Source of the DNA: Pseudomonadota bacterium
GTDB taxonomy: Bacteria; Myxococcota_A; Polyangia; Polyangiales; Polyangiaceae
Length of the DNA stretch: 64,000 nucleotides
Reading direction: 5' to 3'
Assembly: GCA_023398955.1 (NCBI GenBank)
Contig: JAEWRL010000092.1
Span: 1-64,000 of the forward strand
Shown: one piece after another, positions 27,209 to 35,382 of the stretch
How the letters are laid out: the number at the start of each line of letters is the position of its first letter
Position numbering within the stretch: the stretch's first letter is position 1
The notes under the pieces: generated by a model
What the model saw: only the letters and a program-made list of their open reading frames with translations
The model's database searches: none
What the model was told of the DNA's origin: nothing
Translations under genes and position numbers: made by a program

Positions 27209-28791
27209 GAGCCCGCTCCGCGCCGGTGCGCCAGGCCCCGCCGGGCTTTCGAGCGCCGCCGCCAAAGGATGAGCACCGCCAAGACGGCAGTCGAGCCGGG
27301 CATGTAGAGCATTACGTAGCGCCAGACCTCGCCAAGGTCCCCTTCACTCAGTGACAAGCCGACGGGGTGGCTCTGTCGCTTCGGCACATCGACCAGCAGC
27401 GAACGAGCCGAGAGCCACGAAAGCGCACCTTCGAAGAACCGGCGAGTTCCCAGGAGAGTCGGATCCCGCCAGTTTCGAGCGAAGGCAATGCTTGCAGGAG
27501 CGACGATCATCCTACGGCGTGTGACCACCCTGGCGCCAGGCTCATTGGGTTGGTTCCGGGGTGATGCGCCACGCTCGGCTGCCATTGCAACGGCTGGTGG
27601 CGTCGGCTCGCTACGGGTCCCGGTGGCGGGTCGTCCGGCGGTGCCATCCACTAGCGCCCGTAGGTCGATGACCGTGGCTGCGCTCGAGGTTGCCGCCAGG
27701 AGTACTTCAGGCAATGTTTCGCCGTCCACGGCACGAAGCGGCTGCGCCAAGGCGACGAGCACCTGCAGCTCGGGTTGACCGCGGCGAAAGAGGGCTCGAG
27801 TCACCGCGTGATTCTGGGGCATTGCGAAGAAGGTCTCCCCGAAGCCCTCGGGCACGCGAGCTTCAGGATTCGTCTCCAACACGACCCCGCCAGCAAAGCC
27901 GATCCCCGCGGCCTCCGTGATACGAGCAAGGCCACGCTCCTCGACGCGCAGCCGCTCACTGAGTCCCGCGCTCGCTAGGACGAGGACGTTGCCTCCAGCT
28001 CGGAAGTGCGCCACGACTCGCTCGGCTGCGGCCGGCGAAAAAGGAACGTCGGGAGCCGCGACCACGGTGAGCGAGCACGGGGAGAGATCGGGATTCTCGT
28101 TGCCACCTAGGTCTATCTCGCGGACCGCGTAGTTCTCTTTCTCCAGACGGCGCGCTAACTCCGCGAGACCGGTGGGAGAGACATCGTCGATGGATATCTC
28201 CTCATGGCCGATCGTGAAGCACACTGTAACAGGGGTGGGTACGAGCACCTGCCGCAAGCCGATCGTCAGGGCGCGCTCGAGGTGCGGGGATGCTTCCCCG
28301 CTTTCTTCGTCGTACGAGACCACGTCGTCGTGGGTGATGAACCAGCGCTGCTCGCCGCGCGCGATGATGATGATAGCATCCGTAACGACGCGGCCGTTCT
28401 CTGCCCGTCCCGCCTCGATCCGGTACCGCGTCTGCAACGCCAGAAGCTCTCCTGGATCCCGGTCGGGATCGACGTAGCGAACCTTCACCAGCGGCGCGCG
28501 TGCGCGGTATGCTTCCAACATCTCGGCGGTACTGGCGTGGAGGGGATTTGCTCGCCCGAGGAAGACCGTGACGTCAATAGGTTCGGTGATTCCGGCGAGC
28601 GTGTCGAGTGTCGCAGCGGAGAGGGTGTACAAGGCGTCGCTCGTCCAGTCGAACCGCGTCGGATGGCGAGCGGAAACCACGTTGATTGCAGCGGTGAGGA
28701 CGGCAGCAGCAAAGACCCCCACGACGGGCAGACTCCGCCCTACGGTCGCTCGGAGGAGCAATGCTCGCGCGGTGGTCACGCGGCCTCTCAT
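27205..28791 (-). CDS. GldG-like ABC transporter auxiliary protein
   Basis: A 528-residue protein of the ABC-type uncharacterised/GldG family. An N-terminal transmembrane helix (LPVVGVFAAAVLTAAINVVS) is followed by a periplasmic domain with RFDWTSDALYTLSAAT, ITEPIDVTVFLG and VKVRYVDPDRDP, all hallmarks of the family, and then a C-terminal transmembrane helix near residue 505. It begins at the ATG at 28791 that overlaps the permease stop, with a GGAG nine bases upstream; an in-frame ATG at 28800 sits directly on that site and is less likely. It acts with the ATPase and permease encoded upstream in the same operon. Confidence 0.88.
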   Translation of the reverse strand: MRGRVTTARALLLRATVGRSLPVVGVFAAAVLTAAINVVSARHPTRFDWTSDALYTLSAATLDTLAGITEPIDVTVFLGRANPLHASTAEMLEAYRARAPLVKVRYVDPDRDPGELLALQTRYRIEAGRAENGRVVTDAIIIIARGEQRWFITHDDVVSYDEESGEASPHLERALTIGLRQVLVPTPVTVCFTIGHEEISIDDVSPTGLAELARRLEKENYAVREIDLGGNENPDLSPCSLTVVAAPDVPFSPAAAERVVAHFRAGGNVLVLASAGLSERLRVEERGLARITEAAGIGFAGGVVLETNPEARVPEGFGETFFAMPQNHAVTRALFRRGQPELQVLVALAQPLRAVDGETLPEVLLAATSSAATVIDLRALVDGTAGRPATGTRSEPTPPAVAMAAERGASPRNQPNEPGARVVTRRRMIVAPASIAFARNWRDPTLLGTRRFFEGALSWLSARSLLVDVPKRQSHPVGLSLSEGDLGEVWRYVMLYMPGSTAVLAVLILWRRRSKARRGLAHRRGAGS

Positions 28792-29537
28792 TCGCCCCAT
28801 CTCCAGGAGTCGACGACTCGAGTCGCGACGAAGAGGCAGAGGAGGGTGGCGCTCGCGTCGAACACCAGGCGCCGCGAGTCGACGATTCCCCGGGAGAACT
28901 CATCGAGCTGCGCTTGCATCGAGACGTGTTCCGAGATCGCCAGAATGGGACCCTCGTCGTAGATGAGGTGCCCTAGCCCGAGGACGAACAGCCCGAATAG
29001 TACTAACAGAGTCAACAGCAGGGCCACGAACTGGCTGCGTGACAGCGCACTAGCGAGCACTCCGATGGCGAGATGCATACCCCCGATGAGGGCGACAGCA
29101 AGATAACTTGCGCCAACGCTTCCCCAGTCGACGACCCCGGTATCCCGCAGAATAAAGACGTATAGAACGGTAGGGGTCCACATTAAGAGAAATGTCGTGA
29201 GCACGGCGAGGTACTTGCCCAAAACCACGCCGGCCGCGGAAGTGGGAGCGGTCAGCAAGGGTTCGATGGTTCCGCTTCGACGCTCTTCGGCGAACGTCCG
29301 CATCGTCAACGCTGGGCACAGGAGCAACAAGGTCAAGAGCAAGAAGATGGACTGGCCGAAGTAGGCCTGTAGCGGGCCGAAGTCCACCGTGACTTCGGGA
29401 AGAGTCGCAAAGTGGAGCACTATCGAATAATAGATTGCGCCCTGCAGGATGAGAAAAACGAGCAGCAGTACCCAAGCGAGCGGGGTGACCCAGAGGGAGA
29501 GCATCTCGCGCTTGTAGATGGCCCAGAGCCCTCTCAT
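28788..29537 (-). CDS. ABC transporter permease, GldF/ABC-2 type
   Basis: A 249-residue membrane protein with six hydrophobic helices. The conserved N-terminal IYKREMLSLWVTPLAWV and the loop TMRTFAEERRSGTIEPLLTA, with the E-E-R-x-x-G-T-x-E-x-L-L-T motif, identify an ABC-2 permease of the GldF kind. The start ATG overlaps the ATPase stop, and the stop overlaps the GldG-like start. The substrate is unknown; homologues support gliding in Bacteroidetes but occur widely in other phyla. Confidence 0.92.
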   Translation of the reverse strand: MRGLWAIYKREMLSLWVTPLAWVLLLVFLILQGAIYYSIVLHFATLPEVTVDFGPLQAYFGQSIFLLLTLLLLCPALTMRTFAEERRSGTIEPLLTAPTSAAGVVLGKYLAVLTTFLLMWTPTVLYVFILRDTGVVDWGSVGASYLAVALIGGMHLAIGVLASALSRSQFVALLLTLLVLFGLFVLGLGHLIYDEGPILAISEHVSMQAQLDEFSRGIVDSRRLVFDASATLLCLFVATRVVDSWRWGE

Positions 29538-30499
29538 GGTTCGTCCACCGGTCGGTGCGCGTCTCCGTCCTCAGTCGTCAAGCTGGCGAAAACCTCGTCC
29601 AGCGAGGCGACGAGAGGCCGACACTGCCGCACTCCGATACCCGATGCGGCTAGAGCGAAGAAGAGCTTCTCCGTTGCCGCCGCGGTGTCAGTGGTACGGA
29701 GCCACTGGATTCTTGCCTGCAGTTCCTGCTGGGACTGGCGGGTGCTCCAGGTCATTGCCTCGGGAATGGACCCCAGAATCCCGTCGGCGACGCCCCCAGG
29801 ATCACTCAGCGTGAGCTCGAGGCCGCCCGGTTGGCGGAGGTCCCGCAGTTCATCGAGCGTGCCTTCCGCGACCTTCTGCCCACGGTGGATGACGATGGCG
29901 CGCTGGCAGATCGCTTCCACCTCACTGAGAACGTGAGTACTGAGGAGCACCGTCCGCTCGCCGCCCAGTTCTGCGATGAGCTGCCGCACTTGGCGAATCT
30001 GATTGGGATCGAGACCCGCAGTGGGTTCATCGAGGATAAGCAGAGGCGGGTTCGCTACCAATGCATCTGCGAGCGCTACGCGTTGCCGAAAGCCCTTCGA
30101 AAGATGGAGGATAGGGGTCTCCGCGACTTCCTCGATGACGGCCTGTCGCAGCACGTCGGTGACGGCGCTCTTCCGACGTTGCCGGGAAATACCCTTCAGC
30201 TCCGCTCGAAACGCCAGGTACTCGCGCACCCGCATCTCGGGATAGAGAGGAGCAGACTCCGGCATGTATCCAAGGCGCTTCCGTGCCGCGAGCGATTGCC
30301 TCTGGACGTCGAAGCCCGAGATGCGAGCGCTGCCCTGGGTCGGCCCGATGAATCCCGCTAAGATGCGCAGGGCCGTCGTCTTGCCGGCGCCGTTTGGCCC
30401 CAGGAAGCCCACGACGCTCCCGCGAGCGACGTGAAAGCTCAGATTGCGAAGCGCGGTGACAGCGCCGTAGCGCTTCGTTAGGCCATCGACCTCAATCAT
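29534..30499 (-). CDS. ABC transporter ATP-binding protein, GldA type
   Basis: A 321-residue ATPase that powers the permease encoded next. Walker A GPNGAGKT is near residue 40, the signature motif is the slightly altered LSKGFRQRVALADAL, Walker B is LLILDEPTAGLDP and the switch histidine lies in LLSTHVLSE. The C-terminal extension after residue 220 is usual for the GldA/DrrA group. The frame is open upstream to 30709, but the ATG at 30499 begins the conserved MIEVDGLTKRYG. It is first in a four-gene operon in which every junction is an ATGA overlap. Confidence 0.95.
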   Translation of the reverse strand: MIEVDGLTKRYGAVTALRNLSFHVARGSVVGFLGPNGAGKTTALRILAGFIGPTQGSARISGFDVQRQSLAARKRLGYMPESAPLYPEMRVREYLAFRAELKGISRQRRKSAVTDVLRQAVIEEVAETPILHLSKGFRQRVALADALVANPPLLILDEPTAGLDPNQIRQVRQLIAELGGERTVLLSTHVLSEVEAICQRAIVIHRGQKVAEGTLDELRDLRQPGGLELTLSDPGGVADGILGSIPEAMTWSTRQSQQELQARIQWLRTTDTAAATEKLFFALAASGIGVRQCRPLVASLDEVFASLTTEDGDAHRPVDEP

Positions 30500-30700
30500 T
30501 GCGTGCGCATCGTAGCGTGGAACCCGAATCGATGCAGGCTTGGAGGCCGCGAGGCGATGACCGGCCCGACTCCGGGAGCCACGGACTACTGGTCCTACCC
30601 GCCCGGCTGGTGCATCGCTGGTCCACTGGGGAGGAGATCGCGGGCGAGCCACGCGGGCCAGCGCGCAAAGCAGCGGAGGTGCTTGACAGCTCTCCGCGTC

Positions 30701-31768
30701 ATGGTTCATCGAGTAGCCATGCGCGCGAAACCGACGGTGGAGTCCCTGAGCCCCTATGTTGCGCCCCTGGAGGGTAGGCGGGGGTTCTTGCGACTCGATT
30801 TCAACGAGAATACCGTGGGCCCGAGCCCCAAGGTCGTCGAGGCTGTCCGTGCGCTTCCCCCCGAAGCCTACGCCGTGTATCCCGAGTACGACCAGCTGAG
30901 GGCTCGATACGCCGCCCGCGTGGGTTTGGAACCTGAGCAGGTAGGGCTCTTCAACGGTTCGGATGCAGCGATCCGTGCCGTGTTCGATGCGTATGGAGAG
31001 CCCGCGGAGCGCTTCGTCACGACGTCACCGACGTTCGGGTATTATCGTCCGTGCGCCGAAATTGCTGGGATGACTCTGGTCGGCGTCCCCTACGCGGAGG
31101 ATCTGTCGTTTCCTTGGCAGGGGCTCCGGCGGGCCTTGGATGCGCCGACGCGCCTTTGCTTTATCTGCAACCCAAACAACCCCACCAGCACGTTGGTCGG
31201 CGCCGGGGAGATCCTCGCCCTCGCGGCCGAGCACCCAGAGGTGCTCTTCGTCGTAGACGAGATATACGAGACCTACACGGGCGTTTCGGTGCTGCCCCAG
31301 GCGCGCAATCTCCCTAACGTTCTTGCGCTTCGCTCCCTATCGAAATCGTGTGGGCTCGCCGCGCTGCGCGTTGGTTTTGCCTGCGGGCCAGCTCCTATCG
31401 TCGAGCGACTTGCGCGCGTCACTGGACCCTACGACATCAACCACTTCGGCGTGGTTGCTGCACACGCCGTCCTCGATGATTGGGTGTACGTGGAACGCTA
31501 CTCCGCCGAGGTGGCAGCTGCGAAGGCCTGGACGCTGGATGCTTTGCGAGAGTTGTCGGTGCGCGTCTACTCAGGAGGGGGTAACTTCCTCCTGGTGTGG
31601 CCCGGATTGGACGTCGTCCAGGTGGAAGTGGCGCTGCGACAGCGTCGGGTCCTGGTCCGCAGTATGCAAGGCAAGCCGATGCTGGACGCCTGCTTCCGAC
31701 TGAGCGTTGGCACTCGTCCGCAGATGAAGACGTTCATCGAAGCGTTTAGGGCCGTGCTGGGCCGCTGA
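30701..31768 (+). CDS. PLP-dependent class I/II aminotransferase, HisC-like
   Basis: About 355 residues, fold type I, related to histidinol-phosphate aminotransferase. Seen are RLDFNENTVGPSP, the NPNNPT motif, VVDEIYE with the PLP-contacting aspartate, and the PLP-lysine motif SLSKSCGLAALRVGF. The start is ATG 30701 or ATG 30719; neither has a good ribosome site. It is divergent from the Gld-type ABC operon, with no histidine biosynthesis genes nearby, so the substrate could equally be an aromatic amino acid or a secondary-metabolite precursor. Confidence 0.85.
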   Translation: MVHRVAMRAKPTVESLSPYVAPLEGRRGFLRLDFNENTVGPSPKVVEAVRALPPEAYAVYPEYDQLRARYAARVGLEPEQVGLFNGSDAAIRAVFDAYGEPAERFVTTSPTFGYYRPCAEIAGMTLVGVPYAEDLSFPWQGLRRALDAPTRLCFICNPNNPTSTLVGAGEILALAAEHPEVLFVVDEIYETYTGVSVLPQARNLPNVLALRSLSKSCGLAALRVGFACGPAPIVERLARVTGPYDINHFGVVAAHAVLDDWVYVERYSAEVAAAKAWTLDALRELSVRVYSGGGNFLLVWPGLDVVQVEVALRQRRVLVRSMQGKPMLDACFRLSVGTRPQMKTFIEAFRAVLGR

Positions 31769-31839
31769 GTGATCCTAACAGTCGACGCGGAGTACCCGTG
31801 CAGCAGTAGCTTCGGCGCTGCCCTGAGCAGGAGGAGCCG

Positions 31840-32803
31840 TTACTGAACTCCGAGGACCTGCACGCCGAGGGCGTCGTAGGCCGCCCAGGGTGCGAAAACT
31901 ATACTCCCCTGCTTTCCATGCAGGCCGATGGCACTTGGCTTCTCTTGCCCATAGTGAAGCAGCCAGGGGATGCCGTACCCAATCGCTCCGCCCAGCACGG
32001 CGCCAGCGATGACATCCGACGCCCAGTGTTTGTCGGCCGCTATCCGGAGGACACCCGCCGGATAGCGCTGTGGTTGCTGCGACGCCACAGATGGCATAGT
32101 CTGCCCAGCCTCCGCCATAGAGGGGCAGGTGGAGGCGGTGGGCGCAGGTCAAGCCCGCTCCAACCGCTCCCATGGAGGTGTGTCCGCTGATGAATGAGGG
32201 TCCGCGCCGCTCCGCACAGGCGTTCTCCGCATCCGGATCGTCGCTGCACCCGTACTTCGAGGGCCGAGCACGGCCCACGACGCGGTGTAGGCCCCGCGTG
32301 ACGAAGAAGCCGACTGCGGCAGCCTGCCAATTCAGCAAGGTGCCCTGGCCTGCAACGTCGAGGTTCCAGTCATCCGTGAGCAGTGGGGTGATGACCATAT
32401 CCAACCATGGGAAGTACTGGTTGCCGTGCCAGAAGAAGTCACTGACGAGGTCGGCGCGCGTCCGTCCCGCCTCCGTGTCAGAGCGGACCGCCCTACGGAC
32501 GGCGGAGTCGAACAGAATGGGACCGTTCCACCGATCGTCGGGGAAAGGGCCCGCGAGCTCGAATGCCAAGGAGACCGCATAAACGCCCCCTGTTGCGAAG
32601 TACTCCCAGGTTCGAAACTCTGGATAGTTCCACTGTAGGCGATGAGCCGGTTCGGCGGTGGCAGACCTGCTGGGCTGAGGTGTTCCTGTTGTTCCAGTGC
32701 CAGTCGCTGCAACGGCGGTTGCCGTCGAGCCGATGATCGGTCCCAGGATTACCAACAGCGCCCCGAGAGCGATGCGTGCCACGACGCTGACGCGACTCAC
32801 CAT
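31840..32803 (-). pseudogene. PAP2-superfamily phosphatase with a single-base frameshift
   Basis: Secreted or membrane phosphatase of the PAP2 (phosphatidic acid phosphatase/haloperoxidase) fold. The 5' part, from ATG 32803, has a signal sequence, the RP of motif 1 (GRARPSKYG) and motif 2 SFISGHTS. The third motif, R-x5-H-x3-D (RIAADKHWASD), lies in another frame that ends at 31840. The frame changes near 32058-32060: removing one base joins CGVAATTALS directly to AGVLRI, which aligns residue for residue with the intact paralogue at 32903-33949. The joined protein would be 320 residues. Without the correction the first frame runs to 31775 with an Arg-rich tail unlike the family. The motif-1 lysine position reads His. 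Either a real inactivating mutation or a sequencing error. Confidence 0.8.
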
Positions 32804-32902
32804 TGGGAACAAATGAGGGAGATCCTCTCGCGCGTCAACTGGCCGATGCAGGCAGGAGCGCAGAAGGCTCCACGGGGGTTCGTCATGCCTTTGAACGCTT
32901 AC

Positions 32903-33949
32903 CTAGAATAACCCGAACGCCATGAGTTGAATCGTGTCGTTGGTCGCCATCGGCAGGAACGTAATGGAGCGTGCCGCCGTCTCGAGGTGTGTGTCGGCGG
33001 GCTCGGGACTCACGCGGAACTCGCGATAGTACAGCAAGGTGGGGACCAGGTATCCGGAGAAGTAGCCCATCGCATGGCCTACCAGGACGTCCGATGTCCA
33101 GTGATTCTCCGACGACACCCGCAGCGCGCCAGTTGCCGCCGTTCCGAGGACCGCCGCGACGCATGCCGAGGTGTCCAGGACAGGATTGCCATAGAGCTCC
33201 AGTTGAGTATGGTGGGCGCAGATGAGGCCGGCGCTCGTCGCGCTCAGTGCCGCATGGCCACTGTAGAAAGAGCGATAACGCTCCCCGCCGCTGCAATCGA
33301 ACTCCGTCGTCCCCGCCACGCAGCGCTCGACCCATGGCCGCTCGCGGCTGCTGAGGCGCTTGACGGAGACGTTGAGAAAAGACGTGAGAGCGTAGGCCTG
33401 AGCATTGATGGTGAGCATCTGCCAGGCTACGCCGGGCCTCCGGCGTACTCCCCACGCAATTGCCAGGTTGTCGAGGGCCACCGCGTGCGCGACAGAGTAC
33501 CACATGAGGACGTCGCTGATCTCCTGGGCGTTCTTCCTTCGCGCTGGAGTGCCGAGCGTCAGCCCGTCCCGGATGGGGTCATCGAGGAGGATTGGCCGCC
33601 GCCAGCGCGGCCCAGAGGCGGGGTCGACGAGAAGATCGATGCCCAACGCTGCCGCGCCGAGGACTCCGATAGTCAGGTATTCGCGAAGACCCACCTCGCT
33701 CCAGTGCTCGTGCCAGTGAAGGCCATAGCGTCCCCGCGGATAGTGGACCTCATCGACGGAGCAGAAGGGGCAGGCCACGTTCCGTTGGAAGTGGTAGCGG
33801 TGGTGGTCCGACTCCGCGTGCTTGCTGCGTGTCGGCTCCTTCTCCCCTGCTGGTGGCGCTCCCTCCGCCCGCGCTGCTCCAGGGGAAAGGACGAGGCATG
33901 CAGCTGCGAAGAGCGCGGCGATTCGCGTGATGGCCGGTGTCGAACGCAC
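32903..33949 (-). CDS. PAP2-superfamily phosphatase, signal-peptide-bearing
   Basis: A 348-residue exported phosphatase with intact PAP2 motifs: motif 1 KRLSSRERP, motif 2 RSFYSGHAA, and motif 3 RVSSENHWTSD with Arg, His and Asp in the right spacing. I chose the GTG at 33949 because it gives a standard 28-residue signal peptide ending GAARA; an ATG at 34036 in the same frame would add a 29-residue extension before it, and neither has a strong ribosome site. Hydrophobic segments are consistent with a membrane-associated enzyme. It is the upstream tandem partner of the frameshifted PAP2 gene. Likely substrates are lipid phosphates or polyprenyl diphosphates. Confidence 0.88.
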   Translation of the reverse strand: MRSTPAITRIAALFAAACLVLSPGAARAEGAPPAGEKEPTRSKHAESDHHRYHFQRNVACPFCSVDEVHYPRGRYGLHWHEHWSEVGLREYLTIGVLGAAALGIDLLVDPASGPRWRRPILLDDPIRDGLTLGTPARRKNAQEISDVLMWYSVAHAVALDNLAIAWGVRRRPGVAWQMLTINAQAYALTSFLNVSVKRLSSRERPWVERCVAGTTEFDCSGGERYRSFYSGHAALSATSAGLICAHHTQLELYGNPVLDTSACVAAVLGTAATGALRVSSENHWTSDVLVGHAMGYFSGYLVPTLLYYREFRVSPEPADTHLETAARSITFLPMATNDTIQLMAFGLF

Positions 33950-34272
33950 GCGATCGGGCCGTCTGAAGGCTGTAGGAAACGAGGCGTTGCTAGCAGGTGA
34001 ATCACAGTACTGATTGTGTTGTGACAAGGCTTCCATCCGGCCTAAGCACCAAGTCGCGCATTGACTAGCCGCAGCGCGTGGGCAAAGAGCCGACGCACGG
34101 CTCATGCCAATTGGTAACTCCTATTGCGTATTGAGGGCAACGCAAGTCACCGCCAGGGCTTTCGTCGTCCAGTGCAGGGCTTACGGGCGCGTCGCGACGG
34201 AACTCGAACGACGGTCCGGTGCGCATTGGTGCGTGGGCGCATTGGTGCGTGGGCGTGTGGCTCCTCGCCATT
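33950..34272. other. 323-base gap between PAP2 gene and DUF707 gene
   Basis: No gene is supported, apart from a possible N-terminal extension of the PAP2 gene up to 34036. The region contains the short tandem repeat at 34221-34260. Confidence 0.4.
34221..34260 (+). repeat. 16-base tandem repeat, 2.5 copies
   Basis: Two perfect copies of GCGCATTGGTGCGTGG (34221-34236 and 34237-34252) followed by a partial variant copy (34253-34260). It ends 12 bases beyond the 3' end of the DUF707 gene, which is on the minus strand. Confidence 0.85.
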
Positions 34273-35115
34273 CTAGAGCACGCTGCGCAGAGGCTCCGGG
34301 ACCCTGGGGTGCAGGTGGAGGCGATCTCGCTGCCAGGTGGCCCAGGAACGCAGGCGCTCCTTCCACGCTATGCGCGAGGGCCCAGTCTTGAAGTCGATGA
34401 GGCGCTCCTCCAACTCGATATGGTGCCTCGCTTTCACGGCCTCCCAGTGGCTTCGGCTCTCCACGTCGACGTGGAGTCGGTTGACCTCTCGCACACCGCC
34501 AGGTTTCTCCTGGTCGCGGGGATTGACACAGGAGATCGAGTCAACGACAGCGGCCCGCCCCCGGACGTCCCCTAGCGCAGCCATGTACCACCAATCTACG
34601 CCCCAAGCGACGAGGGATGGATCGTAGACCTGCATGAACTCATCGAGCTTGTCGCGACGGAACAAGGGGCAGGTGGTCTCCACGAAGTTGACGTGGCGGA
34701 AGAACGAGAGGGGGTAAACGCGCGTGATGCTGTGGCTGATTTTTCCGCGCGCTCGGAACGCAGGTTGGAGTACCCAGAGGTCGTACTCGTCCCGAAGATG
34801 GAACAGTCTCTCGATGTGTCGCGGGCTGATGATAACGTCATCGTCCATTACCATAATGGCGCGGTACTGCGACAGAAGGTCCCGGAACTGCTCGTAGCAG
34901 TGGTGGAGGTTTGCGAACTTCGCTCCGTCCCGTTCCAGGTAGTAGTCGGCGTCCTGCCTGTGTTGGAACGTCCGATCTCCGTAATACACAACCCATAAGT
35001 CATAGCCGCGAGGACGCTTGCACCAGAGGTGCACGTTCGAGCGGTCCCCAGCCGAAGTGAAGACCAGGAAGGGAGAGCGAGGTGCCGAGATGGTCTTCTC
35101 GAGATGAGTCATCAT
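34273..35115 (-). CDS. DUF707 family glycosyltransferase-like protein
   Basis: A 280-residue cytoplasmic protein of the DUF707 family (PF05212), which has a GT-A-like glycosyltransferase fold. Supporting blocks are FLVFTSAGDRSNVHLWCK, YDLWVVYYGD, AKFANLHHCYEQF, the acidic IMVMDDDVIIS (a DxD-type metal site), VNFVETTCPLFRR and VAWGVDWWY. The start is ATG 35115 or the adjacent ATG 35112. The family is best known in plants and sporadic in bacteria. No other glycan synthesis gene is adjacent, and it is divergent from a secreted glucanase. Confidence 0.85.
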   Translation of the reverse strand: MMTHLEKTISAPRSPFLVFTSAGDRSNVHLWCKRPRGYDLWVVYYGDRTFQHRQDADYYLERDGAKFANLHHCYEQFRDLLSQYRAIMVMDDDVIISPRHIERLFHLRDEYDLWVLQPAFRARGKISHSITRVYPLSFFRHVNFVETTCPLFRRDKLDEFMQVYDPSLVAWGVDWWYMAALGDVRGRAAVVDSISCVNPRDQEKPGGVREVNRLHVDVESRSHWEAVKARHHIELEERLIDFKTGPSRIAWKERLRSWATWQRDRLHLHPRVPEPLRSVL

Positions 35116-35382
35116 GGTGGAAATATATCAACGTGCTCCACTGTTGCCAGTCTCGCGTTCCAGGCGAAGGTGTGCTGCGAAGGGGCTTCCGGCAATTGTT
35201 TCGAGAACGATCCGGGGGGGGCTCGGGCCCGCTGCTGCAGAAGAGCACAGTGTGGCGTCTTTGCCGCTGCGGAGCGCGTTACTTGGCTGCGTCGGGGCGA
35301 TTGAGGGCGGTTCATGTCGGCTCGACGATAGCTGCCGTGGATGCCTTGACGCGGACTGATGCAACCCCAAGTTCATGAACCC

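Noticed and set aside
32927..34000. 357-codon plus-strand open frame opposite the PAP2 gene
   Set aside because: Antisense to a protein with complete PAP2 motifs; composition is shadow-like.
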